Assembly (NCBI RefSeq): GCF_020991375.1
Contig: NZ_JAJLQZ010000002.1
Coordinates: 62,001 to 126,000 of the forward strand
Direction: 5' to 3'
DNA length: 64,000 bases
Source: Glycomyces amatae
Lineage (GTDB): Bacteria > Actinomycetota > Actinomycetes > Mycobacteriales > Micromonosporaceae
In this document: one piece after another, positions 51,635-59,319 of the stretch
How positions within the stretch are numbered: position 1 is the stretch's first letter
How the letters are laid out: each line of letters opens with the position of its first letter
Position numbers and translations under genes: made by a program
Notes under the pieces: generated by a model
Seen by the model: only the letters and a program-made list of their open reading frames with translations
Told to the model about the DNA's origin: nothing
Database searches by the model: none

Positions 51635-52180
51635 TCAGTCGTCGGCGTCGTCGTCGTCATCATCGGACTGGAGCGACGCGGTGGGGACGCCGCCCGCGCA
51701 GGCGACCTCGTAGACGAGGCCGTCGTCGTCATCGTCATCGTCACCGCCGCCGGTGAACGCGATCGACGCCAGGGCCGCCGGGCCGGGGTCGACGGTGCCG
51801 GTGCTCCAGCCCTGGGCGGGCACCCACCAGGCGAGGCGCACCTGGTCGCCCTCGCAGACGGCCTGGAACGTGCCGCCGTCGCCGCCGAGGACGTGCCCGT
51901 CCGCGGCCGCGCTCGGCGTGGCCTCCAGGGGGCCGGTCGGCGTCGCCGCCGCGCTGGGCGACTCGTCCGCAGAAGGGGACGCGGGCGACTCGCTCGCCGA
52001 GGCGGTCGACGTCGCGCCGTCGTCGGCATCCGCCAGCGCCGACACGACCTCGTCCTCCGACATCGGCTGCTCCGGGCCCGCGAAGCTCCCGCCCTGCGCC
52101 AGCGCCACCGCGCCGATCCCCGCCGTCACCGCGACCGCGGCGGCCGCGGCCCATCCGCTCACTACCCATTTCCTCTGCAT
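51635..52180 (-). CDS. Hypothetical secreted protein with Asp runs
   Basis: 181 residues. A signal peptide-like segment (residues about 9-29, GWAAAAAVAVTAGIGAVALA) is followed by a Ser/Ala/Pro/Thr-rich linker (residues about 55-92). A short conserved-looking domain, GTFQAVCEGDQVRLAWWVPA to YEVACAGG, has one Cys at each end that could form a disulfide. Two poly-Asp stretches occur, one ahead of LVYEVAC and one at the C-terminus, and could bind Ca or other cations. No family is recognised. It is divergent from a response-regulator gene and sits beside the 31-bp element at 52201, which also precedes the DUF4956-VTC operon. Confidence 0.75.
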   Translation of the reverse strand: MQRKWVVSGWAAAAAVAVTAGIGAVALAQGGSFAGPEQPMSEDEVVSALADADDGATSTASASESPASPSADESPSAAATPTGPLEATPSAAADGHVLGGDGGTFQAVCEGDQVRLAWWVPAQGWSTGTVDPGPAALASIAFTGGGDDDDDDDGLVYEVACAGGVPTASLQSDDDDDDADD

Positions 52181-52186
52181 GACACC

Positions 52187-52231
52187 AGCGTGCCCGCGCC
52201 GAGGTTAAGACCGCGATAAGACCGCTCTAAG
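52187..52231 (-). promoter_or_regulatory. Direct-repeat element A with putative -10 of the Asp-rich protein gene
   Basis: On the plus strand, 52201-52231 reads GAGGTTAAG-N6-GATAAG-N7-TAAG; the TAAG words are exactly 11 bp apart (52206, 52217, 52228). On the minus strand CACGCT (52192-52187) is a -10-like box 6 nt before the ATG at 52180. Element B at 55675 has the same layout. Confidence 0.7.
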
Positions 52232-52280
52232 TTCATGCAGGTCACTGCTGCGGGGGTGGATTCGGAGCACTTCGGCCGCA

Positions 52281-52286
52281 TAGCAT
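52281..52286 (+). promoter_or_regulatory. Putative -10 box (TAGCAT) of the response-regulator gene
   Basis: TAGCAT ends 7 nt before ATG 52294. The repeat element A lies about 50 bases upstream and could also control this promoter. Confidence 0.4.
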
Positions 52287-52293
52287 TCCGGCC

Positions 52294-53010
52294 ATGGCCC
52301 AACTCCTGCTGATCGAGGACGACGAGCGCGTCCGCTCCGCCCTGCTGCGGTCCCTGCGCGACCTGAACCACCAGGTCGCCTCCGCGCCCGACGCGATGAG
52401 CGGGCTGCGCGCCGCGATCGACCACCGGCCCGACCTGGTGGTGCTCGACCTCGGCCTGCCCGACCTGGACGGGAGCCAGATGCTCAGGATGCTCCGCGGC
52501 GTCTCGGACGTGCCGGTGATCGTGGCGACCGCCCGCGACGACGAGGACGAGATCGTCCGCGTCCTCGGCTCGGGCGCCGACGACTACGTGGTGAAGCCCT
52601 TCACCGCCAAGCAGCTCGACGCCCGCATCCAGGCGGTCCTGCGCCGCGTCGGCGGCGGCGCGGCGCCGCAGGACGCGACGGTCGCCGTGGGTCCCCTGCG
52701 CATCGACCCGCGGGGCCGCTCCGCGCACCTCGACGGCACCGCGCTCGAGCTGAGCCCCAAGGAGTTCGACCTGCTGCACTACCTCGCCGCCCGCGCGGGC
52801 GAGGTCGTCGCGAAGCGCCAGCTGCTCACCGACGTGTGGGACCTGCCGTTCGGCGGCGCCGACAAGACCGTGGACGTGCACCTGGCGTGGCTGCGGCGCA
52901 AGCTCGGCGAGACCGCGCAGGCCCCGCGCTTCCTGCACACCGTGCGCGGGGTGGGCGTCAAGCTCACGGCACCGCAAGAACCCCGACCGACCGAAGGAGG
53001 CACCCGGTGA
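52294..53010 (+). CDS. OmpR/PhoB-family response regulator
   Basis: 238 residues. The receiver domain (1-120) has the acidic pocket IEDDE (Asp9/Asp10), phosphorylation site Asp52 in VVLDLGLPD, and Lys in DDYVVKPF. The C-terminal winged helix (about 140-230) shows LDGTALELSPKEFDLLHYLA, RQLLTDVWD, VDVHLAWLRRKLGE and HTVRGVGVKL. OmpR-type regulators bind direct repeats with about 11-bp spacing, which fits the elements at 52201 and 55675. The stop overlaps the sensor kinase start. Confidence 0.93.
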   Translation: MAQLLLIEDDERVRSALLRSLRDLNHQVASAPDAMSGLRAAIDHRPDLVVLDLGLPDLDGSQMLRMLRGVSDVPVIVATARDDEDEIVRVLGSGADDYVVKPFTAKQLDARIQAVLRRVGGGAAPQDATVAVGPLRIDPRGRSAHLDGTALELSPKEFDLLHYLAARAGEVVAKRQLLTDVWDLPFGGADKTVDVHLAWLRRKLGETAQAPRFLHTVRGVGVKLTAPQEPRPTEGGTR

Positions 53011-54266
53011 GGGCCCGCCTGACACTGCTCGTGGCCGCGACCGCGAGCCTGATCCTCCTGGCGTTCGCGATCCCCATGGGGTTCCTGCTGCACAGCAACG
53101 CCGCCCAAAGCGCGGTCAATAGCGCCGAGGAGGAGGGCCAGTCGCTCGTGACCACCGTGATCTCCGGCGACCGGGCCGCCACCCAGGCGGCCGTCGAGAC
53201 CTTCAACGTGAACCGGCCCTACCCGGCGACGGTCTTCTGGCCCGACGGCACGCTCATCGGCGCCGAGGCGCCCCGCTCGAACGCGGTCGAGTACGCCGCC
53301 TTGGGCAACTCGTTCTCCGCGAAGGTCGAAGGGGGCCGGGAGATCCTCTTCGCCGTGGGGCTCGCCGAGGGCGTGGCCGTCGTCCGCGTCCACGTCGACG
53401 ACGACGAGCTCACCGAGGGGGTCGGGCGCTCCTGGGCGCTGATCGCCGTGATCGCGGTGGCGCTCCTCGCGTTCGGGCTCATCGCGGCGTCCCTGTTCGC
53501 CGGACGGCTGCTGGTGCCGCTCAACGACCTCGCCGCAGTCTCGCACCGCCTCGCGAACGGCGACCTGGAGGCCCGCGCCGACGCCGCCGGCCCCTCGGAG
53601 CTGCGGAACGTCGGAACGGCGCTCAACACGCTCGCCGACCGGATCAAGGACCTCCTCGAGGCCGAGCGCGAGCGCGTCGCCGACCTCTCGCACCGCCTCC
53701 GCACCCCGCTGACGGTCCTCAAGCTCGAGACCGAGGCGCTCGGCGACCACGCGCAGCGCGAGCCGGTCGAGCAGGCGGTCGCGGAGGTCGAGCGGGCCGT
53801 CAACGCCGCCATCCAGGACGCCCGCAACCCCGCCGAGGCCGGGACGTGCGACGCGGCGGCCGTCGTGGCCGAGCGCGTCGAGTTCTGGTCCGCGCTCGCC
53901 GAGGACACCGCCCGCGAGTGCCGGGTGCGGCTCGTCCCCGGCCCGCTGCCGGTGCGGCTCTCGGCGGCCGACCTCGCCGCCGCCATGGACTCCCTGCTCG
54001 CCAACGTCTTCGCGCACACGCCCGACGGCACCGCGTTCGAGGTGCGGTTGGCGCCGCGCTACGGGGGCGGGGCCACCGTGGACGTCGCCGACGAGGGCCC
54101 GGGCCTGCCGAACCTGGCGGTGTTCAACCGGGGCCGCAGCGAGGGCGGCTCGACCGGACTGGGCCTGGACATCGCGCGGCGCGCCGCCGCCGCCTCGGGC
54201 GGCCAGCTGGTGTTCGGCCAGGGCCCGGGCGGCGTCGGCGCGCTCATCAGACTCGAACTGGGTTAG
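53007..54266 (+). CDS. Sensor histidine kinase
   Basis: 419 residues from GTG 53007, which overlaps the regulator stop. Two membrane helices (about 7-30 and 140-165) enclose an extracellular sensor of about 110 residues. A HAMP segment follows, then the dimerisation box ADLSHRLRTPLTVLKLE with the phospho-acceptor His near residue 229. The ATPase has the N box LLANVFAHTPDGT, where the usual NxxxxxxH is changed in a way common in actinobacteria, and G boxes DEGPGLP and STGLGLDIARRAA. The ligand is unknown. Its 3' end overlaps that of the convergent VTC gene by 20 bases. Confidence 0.92.
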   Translation: MRARLTLLVAATASLILLAFAIPMGFLLHSNAAQSAVNSAEEEGQSLVTTVISGDRAATQAAVETFNVNRPYPATVFWPDGTLIGAEAPRSNAVEYAALGNSFSAKVEGGREILFAVGLAEGVAVVRVHVDDDELTEGVGRSWALIAVIAVALLAFGLIAASLFAGRLLVPLNDLAAVSHRLANGDLEARADAAGPSELRNVGTALNTLADRIKDLLEAERERVADLSHRLRTPLTVLKLETEALGDHAQREPVEQAVAEVERAVNAAIQDARNPAEAGTCDAAAVVAERVEFWSALAEDTARECRVRLVPGPLPVRLSAADLAAAMDSLLANVFAHTPDGTAFEVRLAPRYGGGATVDVADEGPGLPNLAVFNRGRSEGGSTGLGLDIARRAAAASGGQLVFGQGPGGVGALIRLELG

Positions 54267-55011
54267 GGAAGCACTCGCGCATCGCGCGCGCCCACGGGTT
54301 GCCGCGCGTCCCCGGCGAGAGGGCCGCGACCGCCAGGCAGTACTTCGAGACCGCCACCGGCCGCGCGCCCATCGCCCACAGGAGACGGTCGGCCGCGCCG
54401 CCCGGCCGGGCCGACTTGACCTCCACCAGGCACATCGGCCGCGAGGCCACCGAGCCCGCGGCCGAGACGCACCGCAGGTCCTCGTCGCACGTGATGCGCA
54501 CGCCCGCGGCCGGGTTCACGAGCGTGTGCCGCCGGTAGTCGGTGCGCAGCCGCGCCTCCAGGCCCGCCGGGACGGCCATGCCGTACGCCTCCCACAGGGT
54601 CGCCGCCAGGTGCTCGGCGGCCTCCGGGGTGATCCGGGCGGCGTCGGCGGCCGCGTACGGCAGCCGCTCCTTGACCGTGTCCTGCCGCGCCCCCTTCACC
54701 TTCACCTCGAACGCGCACTCGCCCGAGTCGGCGTACAGCCGCGTGCGGACCTTGAAGCGCCGCCGGCGGCCCTGCTGGTGTTGCCGGTACGTCAGCAGGT
54801 CCGGGGTGTCGAAGTAGACCGACTCGTACGCGAAGCGGCGCCTGCCGCCGATGTCGAGGCACGCCCAGTCGCCCCCGGCCGCCAGGTACCCGCGGAACCG
54901 CCGGTACGCCTCGGGCTCGAGCAGGTACTTCGTGTCGACGCGCGTCTGGAGGTCCGCGGCGGCCACCACCTCGTCGAGCCCCATGCCCGCGAACGCCTCC
55001 AGGCCGCTCAT
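54247..55011 (-). CDS. VTC domain protein (polyphosphate polymerase-like)
   Basis: 254 residues with a triphosphate-tunnel VTC fold. Basic and acidic residues expected inside the tunnel are visible: RVDTKYLLE near residue 24, YFDTPDLLTY, RRFKVRTRLY, CAFEVKVKG, RTDYRRHTL and LVEVKSA. Yeast Vtc4 uses this domain to make polyphosphate from ATP; bacterial homologues next to DUF4956 genes are annotated as putative polyP polymerases, but activity is not proven here. The ATG overlaps the DUF4956 stop (ATGA), so the pair is translationally coupled. Confidence 0.87.
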   Translation of the reverse strand: MSGLEAFAGMGLDEVVAAADLQTRVDTKYLLEPEAYRRFRGYLAAGGDWACLDIGGRRRFAYESVYFDTPDLLTYRQHQQGRRRRFKVRTRLYADSGECAFEVKVKGARQDTVKERLPYAAADAARITPEAAEHLAATLWEAYGMAVPAGLEARLRTDYRRHTLVNPAAGVRITCDEDLRCVSAAGSVASRPMCLVEVKSARPGGAADRLLWAMGARPVAVSKYCLAVAALSPGTRGNPWARAMRECFPNPVRV

Positions 55012-55607
55012 CGGGTCCTCGCCAGCGGGATGGTGCGCTCGGGCGCGGCGGCCGGCGACGGGAGCGGCTGGAAGCGCACGTCCACGGTCATCGTCTCGCG
55101 CACGTAGTCGGTGTCGACCACCTCGAGCTTGCGGACCCTCGCGCCGAGGCGGCGCTCCAGGTCCTCGCGGAGGCGCTCCTCGTCGCGGTGGACGGTGTCG
55201 AGCACGACCACGCGGTGCCGCGACCGGTTCGCCAGGCGCGGGTGGTCGGCGACGAACATGGTGAGCACCAGCAGCGCCGACAGCGCGATCATGACCGCCG
55301 GCCGCGAGGAGCCGATGCCGTTGATGAGGCCCAGCGCGAGGGCCGTGAAGTAGTAGCCGACGTCCCGCTGCGAGATCTGGTCCGACCGCAGCCGCAGGAT
55401 CGACAGGACCCCGAAGAGGCCGAACGCCAGCCCCAGGCTCACCTGCTGCGACAGCATGAGCGCCGAGACGGCGAAGACGCCGACGTTCAGCGCGACGTAC
55501 GCCAGCGCCAGGTCGGTGCGGTGGTGCCGCCGGTAGTAGATCGCGCACGCGAGCACGGTGATCGCGAACAGGTTGATGGGCAGGGCGAGTGCGAGCGCGA
55601 GACTCAA
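55008..55607 (-). CDS. DUF4956 family membrane protein
   Basis: 199 residues. Four or so membrane helices lie in residues 1-125, followed by a cytosolic ferredoxin-like domain (about 130-190). The family core is LAFGLFGVLSILRLRSDQIS and YYFTALALGLINGIG. I start at TTG 55607, behind a good AGGAGGA site; upstream codons are low complexity. DUF4956 is the usual partner of VTC-domain proteins in bacteria and could export or sense the product. Element B at 55675-55705 and a TACGGT -10 at 55666-55661 lie upstream. Confidence 0.87.
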   Translation of the reverse strand: MSLALALALPINLFAITVLACAIYYRRHHRTDLALAYVALNVGVFAVSALMLSQQVSLGLAFGLFGVLSILRLRSDQISQRDVGYYFTALALGLINGIGSSRPAVMIALSALLVLTMFVADHPRLANRSRHRVVVLDTVHRDEERLREDLERRLGARVRKLEVVDTDYVRETMTVDVRFQPLPSPAAAPERTIPLARTR

Positions 55608-55660
55608 GGCGGTTCCTCCTCGTCGGGCGTGGCGCCGCGCGGATCGGCGGCACGTGGAGA

Positions 55661-55705
55661 ACCGTAAGTCCCTGGAGGTTAAGGCACCGATAAGCCGTGA
55701 ATAAA
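55661..55705 (-). promoter_or_regulatory. Direct-repeat element B and promoter of the DUF4956-VTC operon
   Basis: On the plus strand, 55675-55705 reads GAGGTTAAG-N6-GATAAG-N7-TAAA, with TAAG/TAAA words at 55680, 55691 and 55702 (11-bp period). The minus-strand -10 TACGGT (55666-55661) lies 13 nt from the nearest word, the same distance as in element A. The repeats would cover the -35 region. Confidence 0.7.
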
Positions 55706-55720
55706 GGGCGGACAAACGAT

Positions 55721-55745
55721 GAACCGCCTGCGCCGCAGGCGGTTC
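55721..55745 (-). terminator. Terminator after the glycosyltransferase gene (perfect 11-bp stem)
   Basis: GAACCGCCTGC (55721-55731) pairs with GCAGGCGGTTC (55735-55745). It separates the polysaccharide cluster from the DUF4956 operon. Confidence 0.85.
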
Positions 55746-55759
55746 CACGCGGCCCCGGC

Positions 55760-56665
55760 TCAGATCCCGCGGCCGCGCCGGTGCAGCGCCGCCATCACCG
55801 CCGGGACGCCGACGATGCCCGCCGCCGCCGCGGCGGCGACCGCCGCCCGCGGCTCGCCCGGGTTCGCCTTCGTGGCGCGCACCGCCCACCGTAGCGCCGC
55901 CTTGCGGTCGCCGATCGCGGCGTGCCAGCAGGCGATCTGGCCGTAGACGCGCGCCGCGCCCTCGGGGCTCCCGTGGATCTCCGGGTGCCGCGCGAGGATC
56001 CACCGCAGCGAGGAGATCTTGGTGTCCCAACGGGTCTCGAAGTGCGACCCGGCCCAGTTCACGAGCGCGTACGGCACGTCCACGTGCGCGATGGGCCGCC
56101 GCCGCGAGGCCCGCAGCAGCATGTCCCAGTCCTCGTTCTGGCTCCCCGGCGCGTCCTCGGCGACCAGGCCCAGCCCGCCCAGCAGCGCCGAGCGGCGGAA
56201 CAGGAACGTCGAGGAGTGCAGCATCATCATCCGCGACCTGAGCAGGTCCACATGGCGCACCATCGTCCGCTGCGCCAGCCGTGGGTTGCGCCGCCCCCGG
56301 TAGTCCACCTCGATCGCGGCGGTGCACAGCTCCGCCTCGGTGCCCAGGGCCGTCACCTGCGCGGCGAGCTTCCCGGGGAGCCACTCGTCGTCGTCGTCCA
56401 GGAACGCCACCAGGTCCGTATCCAGGGCCGTGATCCCGGTGTTGCGGGCCCCGGCGAGGCCGGGCGTGCGGTCGTTCTTGACGACCCGCACCGGGCGCGC
56501 GCCGTCCGCGGCGAGCTCCTCGTCGGGCTTGGCGCGGTCGAAGACCACGATCACCTTGAGCTCGCCGGGGTAGAACTGCGTCAGCACCGACCGCAGCGCG
56601 GCCCGCACCTGCTGCGGGCGGTCGTGGGTCGGGATCACGACGCCGACGGAAGGCCAGTCAGTCAC
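55760..56665 (-). CDS. Glycosyltransferase family 2
   Basis: 301 residues. A GT-A fold with VGVVIPTHDRPQQVRAALRS at the N-terminus, the NDP-sugar site in AGARNTGI, and the metal-binding DXD-type LVAFLDDDDEWLPGKL near residue 93. A QNEDWDMLLRASR block near residue 180 is the catalytic-base region of GT2 enzymes. No membrane helix is seen, although the C-terminus is Ala-rich. GTG 56665 overlaps the end of the sulfotransferase gene by 8 bases, so both belong to one operon. The sugar is unknown. Confidence 0.88.
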   Translation of the reverse strand: MTDWPSVGVVIPTHDRPQQVRAALRSVLTQFYPGELKVIVVFDRAKPDEELAADGARPVRVVKNDRTPGLAGARNTGITALDTDLVAFLDDDDEWLPGKLAAQVTALGTEAELCTAAIEVDYRGRRNPRLAQRTMVRHVDLLRSRMMMLHSSTFLFRRSALLGGLGLVAEDAPGSQNEDWDMLLRASRRRPIAHVDVPYALVNWAGSHFETRWDTKISSLRWILARHPEIHGSPEGAARVYGQIACWHAAIGDRKAALRWAVRATKANPGEPRAAVAAAAAAGIVGVPAVMAALHRRGRGI

Positions 56666-57692
56666 GGGCGCTCACCTCTTCGCGAACGGGCTCGTCCACC
56701 GCGGGCTCCTCCTCGTCGAGGTAGCCGTAGCGGCCGAGCAGGGGGCGGGTCAGGGTCGAGACCATCCGCCGGGTCCCCTCGGGGAGGTCCTCGGTCCAGG
56801 CCTCGTCGGGTCTGATCGGTATGCGCCCCACCGTGAACCGCATCGGGTTGCCCGCCGCGGAGTGGCTCGGGCCCAGGTCCGCCCAGCCGTCCCCGATGAA
56901 GTTGAGGTCCGACTCGGCCAGCTCCAGCCCGCAGAACCGGGCGAGCGAGGCGATCACCTTCCCGGGGCGCTGGATGAGCCGCTCGTAGCGGACCCGGCGC
57001 ACCGGCACGCCCCGGCGCGCCAGGAGGCTGAACGCGGCGTTCTGCGCGTTCCACAGCATCGCGGCCTTCGCGGGGGAGTAGCGGGTCATCTGGTCGCCGC
57101 TGGGCGACTCGGGGCGGCGCACCTGCTTCGTCCACGAGTACGCCACGCCCCGCGAGTCGCGCACCACGTGCATCACCCGCAGGTCGATCCGCGGCGACCA
57201 GCGCAGGCAGTACGCCAGCGAGGCGTGCTTGGACGAGTCGACCACGACCTGCGCGCGCGTGTCCTTCGCGGCGGCGGTGTAGATCTTCTCGAAGTACTCG
57301 GCGTACTCGGTCACCAGCTGGTGCTGGGCCGGTGCGAGCCGCTTGGCCGCGAGCGCCGGGATGTGCCGGGTGCGGTCCACCGTGGCCTTGAGGGCGTTCA
57401 GGCGCTCGATGTCCACGTCCTCCCAGGACCCGAAGGCGCGCGCGCCGATCCGCTGCCAGAACTCGCAGTGCGAGAAGGTCGCCCCGCAGGCGCACATCTC
57501 GTCGCCGACCAGGTCCCGCTCCCACAGGTGGGTGATCTCGCCGAGCGGCACCACGCTCGGCAGCTGGCCGAGCAGGCGCTCCAGGAGCGTGGTCCCGCTG
57601 CGGCCCAGTCCTCCGATGAAGACCACCTTCACCCGGTTCTCGGACGGCTCGGCCGTATCGGCGATCTTCACGCTCACTGCACCCTCGCTCAC
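56658..57692 (-). CDS. Sulfotransferase family protein (PAPS-dependent)
   Basis: About 344 residues. The PAPS 5'-phosphosulfate loop is GGLGRSGTTLLERLLG near residue 24; the 3'-phosphate motif is VVRDSRGVAYSWTKQ near residue 170. A Cys cluster (EMCACGATFSHCEFW) near residue 58 marks the Cys-rich actinobacterial/cyanobacterial subgroup. It likely sulfates a sugar of the polysaccharide made by the neighbouring genes. In-frame GTG codons at 57692, 57677 and 57671 make the exact start uncertain; homology begins after all of them. Confidence 0.88.
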   Translation of the reverse strand: MSEGAVSVKIADTAEPSENRVKVVFIGGLGRSGTTLLERLLGQLPSVVPLGEITHLWERDLVGDEMCACGATFSHCEFWQRIGARAFGSWEDVDIERLNALKATVDRTRHIPALAAKRLAPAQHQLVTEYAEYFEKIYTAAAKDTRAQVVVDSSKHASLAYCLRWSPRIDLRVMHVVRDSRGVAYSWTKQVRRPESPSGDQMTRYSPAKAAMLWNAQNAAFSLLARRGVPVRRVRYERLIQRPGKVIASLARFCGLELAESDLNFIGDGWADLGPSHSAAGNPMRFTVGRIPIRPDEAWTEDLPEGTRRMVSTLTRPLLGRYGYLDEEEPAVDEPVREEVSARD

Positions 57693-57878
57693 CCTAGGAC
57701 GTTCTCGACCCGGCGCCGCCGCGACAGTGCGGTGAGGCGCGGCCCGCCGGGACCGGGGCCGCGGTCCGAGACCTCCTCGGCGTCCCGCACTGCCCTCTGC
57801 TGCCCCGTATAACGACTCGAGGTGGGGTGGGGGACACGCCCTGTGATGAAAAAACCCGGAAAAACGCCCCCGGACCCT

Positions 57879-57884
57879 TAGCGT
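57879..57884 (+). promoter_or_regulatory. Putative -10 box (TAGCGT) for the wecG-like gene
   Basis: TAGCGT ends 6 nt before ATG 57891, suggesting a leaderless transcript. The divergent spacer 57693-57878 has an AT-rich GATGAAAAAACCCGGAAAAA stretch upstream. Confidence 0.45.
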
Positions 57885-57890
57885 CTTGTC

Positions 57891-58706
57891 ATGAAGCACT
57901 CGGGTCCTTCCCGCACGAGCCGCGCCGACGGCCCCCCCGCCCCCCGCGTCCGCCTGGGCGGCATCGGCATCGACCCCGTCACCGAGCAGGACGCGGTGCG
58001 CCGCGTGCTGGACGCGCTCGAGTCCGGGCGCGGCGGGCGCATCGTCACCCCGAACGTCGACATCGTCGCCGCCGCCCGCCGCAGCGCCGAGCTGCGCGCC
58101 GTCGTGGACACCGCCGACCTCGTCGTCGCCGACGGCGCGCCCCTCGTGTGGGCCTCCCGGGTGGCCGGGACGCCGCTGCCCGAGCGCGTGGCCGGCTCCG
58201 ACCTGGTCTGGAGCCTCTCGGCCGCCGCCGCCGAACGCGGCCTGCGCCTCGCGCTCCTGGGCGGCACCCCCGACGGCGCCGCCCGCCCCACCGAGCGGGC
58301 CGCCGAGGTCCTCGAGGCGCGCTACCCGGGCCTGAAGGTCGTCGGCGCCTGGTGCCCGCCCATGGGCTTCGACCGCGACGACTCGCACTGGCGGGCCCTG
58401 GTCGAGCGCATCGAGGCCGCCGCCCCCGACCTCGTCTACGTCGGCCTCGGTTTCCCCAAGCAGGAGCAGGTGGCGGTCCGCCTCCGCGCGGCCGCCCCCC
58501 GGGCCTGGCTCCTCGGCTGCGGCGCGAGCATCGACTTCATCGCCGGGTACCGCCGCCGCGCCCCGAAGTGGATGCAGCGCAGCGGCACCGAGTGGCTGTT
58601 CCGGATGCTCTCCGAGCCCCGCCGCCTCGCCCGGCGCTACCTCAGGGACGACGCCCCCGAGGCGCTGCGGCTCCTCGCCGAGGCGTACCGGGCTCGCCGC
58701 CGGTAA
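57891..58706 (+). CDS. WecG/TagA/CpsF family glycosyltransferase (GT26)
   Basis: 271 residues. Family blocks are RIVTPNVDIVAAARR near residue 44, VADGAPLVWASR with the proposed catalytic Asp, LALLGGTPDGAA, LVYVGLGFPKQE and LLGCGASIDFIAG. These enzymes transfer N-acetylmannosaminuronic acid, ManNAc or similar sugars to polyprenyl-linked intermediates. It is oriented against the minus-strand polysaccharide genes on both sides but is very likely part of the same pathway. Confidence 0.93.
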   Translation: MKHSGPSRTSRADGPPAPRVRLGGIGIDPVTEQDAVRRVLDALESGRGGRIVTPNVDIVAAARRSAELRAVVDTADLVVADGAPLVWASRVAGTPLPERVAGSDLVWSLSAAAAERGLRLALLGGTPDGAARPTERAAEVLEARYPGLKVVGAWCPPMGFDRDDSHWRALVERIEAAAPDLVYVGLGFPKQEQVAVRLRAAAPRAWLLGCGASIDFIAGYRRRAPKWMQRSGTEWLFRMLSEPRRLARRYLRDDAPEALRLLAEAYRARRR

Positions 58707-58714
58707 CGCCAAAT

Positions 58715-58740
58715 GGTATTCCAAGTGGTATACTCCAAGA
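58715..58740 (+). promoter_or_regulatory. Operator/promoter of the toxin-antitoxin pair
   Basis: Two near-identical units, TGGTATTCCAAG and TGGTATACTCCAAG, lie in tandem (58715-58740). A -10 box TATACT (58730-58735) is inside the second, 5 nt before ATG 58741. Ribbon-helix-helix antitoxins bind such short repeats. Confidence 0.65.
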
Positions 58741-58998
58741 ATGACTTCTATGACTACCATCAAGGTGCCCGTCGAGCTTCGCGATCGCATCGCGAAGCTC
58801 GCCGAGCAGCGGCACCTCACCATGGCGGGCGCGGTTGAACGCGCGATCGACGTCACCGAGGAAGAAGAGTTCTGGGCACGGGCCCGGGCCGTCATGGGCA
58901 CCGCGGCCGCCAGGTCGGACCTCGAGCACGAGAGCGAGCGGCTTGCGGGTTCACTCGGCGACGAGCTCGAGCCCGAGGACTGGAGCGACATCCTGTGA
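58741..58998 (+). CDS. Antitoxin, ribbon-helix-helix type (MazE-like partner)
   Basis: 85 residues. A short beta strand (MTTIKVPVEL) followed by two helices (DRIAKLAEQRHLTMAGAVERAID) forms a ribbon-helix-helix DNA-binding domain. The acidic C-terminus (ELEPEDWSDIL) would wrap the toxin. The toxin GTG overlaps its stop by 4 bases, the usual coupling. It would bind the repeats just upstream and repress the pair. Confidence 0.85.
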   Translation: MTSMTTIKVPVELRDRIAKLAEQRHLTMAGAVERAIDVTEEEEFWARARAVMGTAAARSDLEHESERLAGSLGDELEPEDWSDIL

Positions 58999-59315
58999 AC
59001 CGGGGCGACATCTACCTGTGCGACTTCGGCGATTCGATCGGCCACGAGCAGGGCCACCGCCGGCCCGCGGTCATCGTGTCCCGAGACGATATGGCCCGTT
59101 TCGGCATTCCGGTGGTCGTTCCGATATCGCGGACCCGGAAGGACTATCCGACGCACGTCGAACTCGAAGAGGCCCTCCCGGTCACCAGTTACGCGCAGTG
59201 CGAGCACCTGCGCACCGTTTCCACCCGGAGATTCGTGAAGCGGGTCGGCGCGGTCGACGGCGTGCAGATGATGAAGATCGAACTCGTCCTGCGCCGAATC
59301 CTCGGACTGGGCTGA
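58995..59315 (+). CDS. MazF/PemK-family endoribonuclease toxin
   Basis: 106 residues. RGDIYLCDFG at the start, RRPAVIVSRDD near residue 23, VVVPISRTRKDYPTHVEL, and the catalytic-side strand SYAQCEHLRTVSTRR near residue 65 are typical of MazF. It should cut mRNA at short motifs when released from its antitoxin. The pair is wedged between wecG and the convergent methyltransferase gene (4-base gap), consistent with insertion into the polysaccharide locus. Confidence 0.9.
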   Translation: MNRGDIYLCDFGDSIGHEQGHRRPAVIVSRDDMARFGIPVVVPISRTRKDYPTHVELEEALPVTSYAQCEHLRTVSTRRFVKRVGAVDGVQMMKIELVLRRILGLG

Positions 59316-59319
59316 ACGG

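Noticed and set aside
51635..52180. Considered whether this gene could be a diverged ATP synthase epsilon subunit
   Set aside because: It is on the opposite strand, has a signal peptide and Asp runs, and shows no epsilon features.
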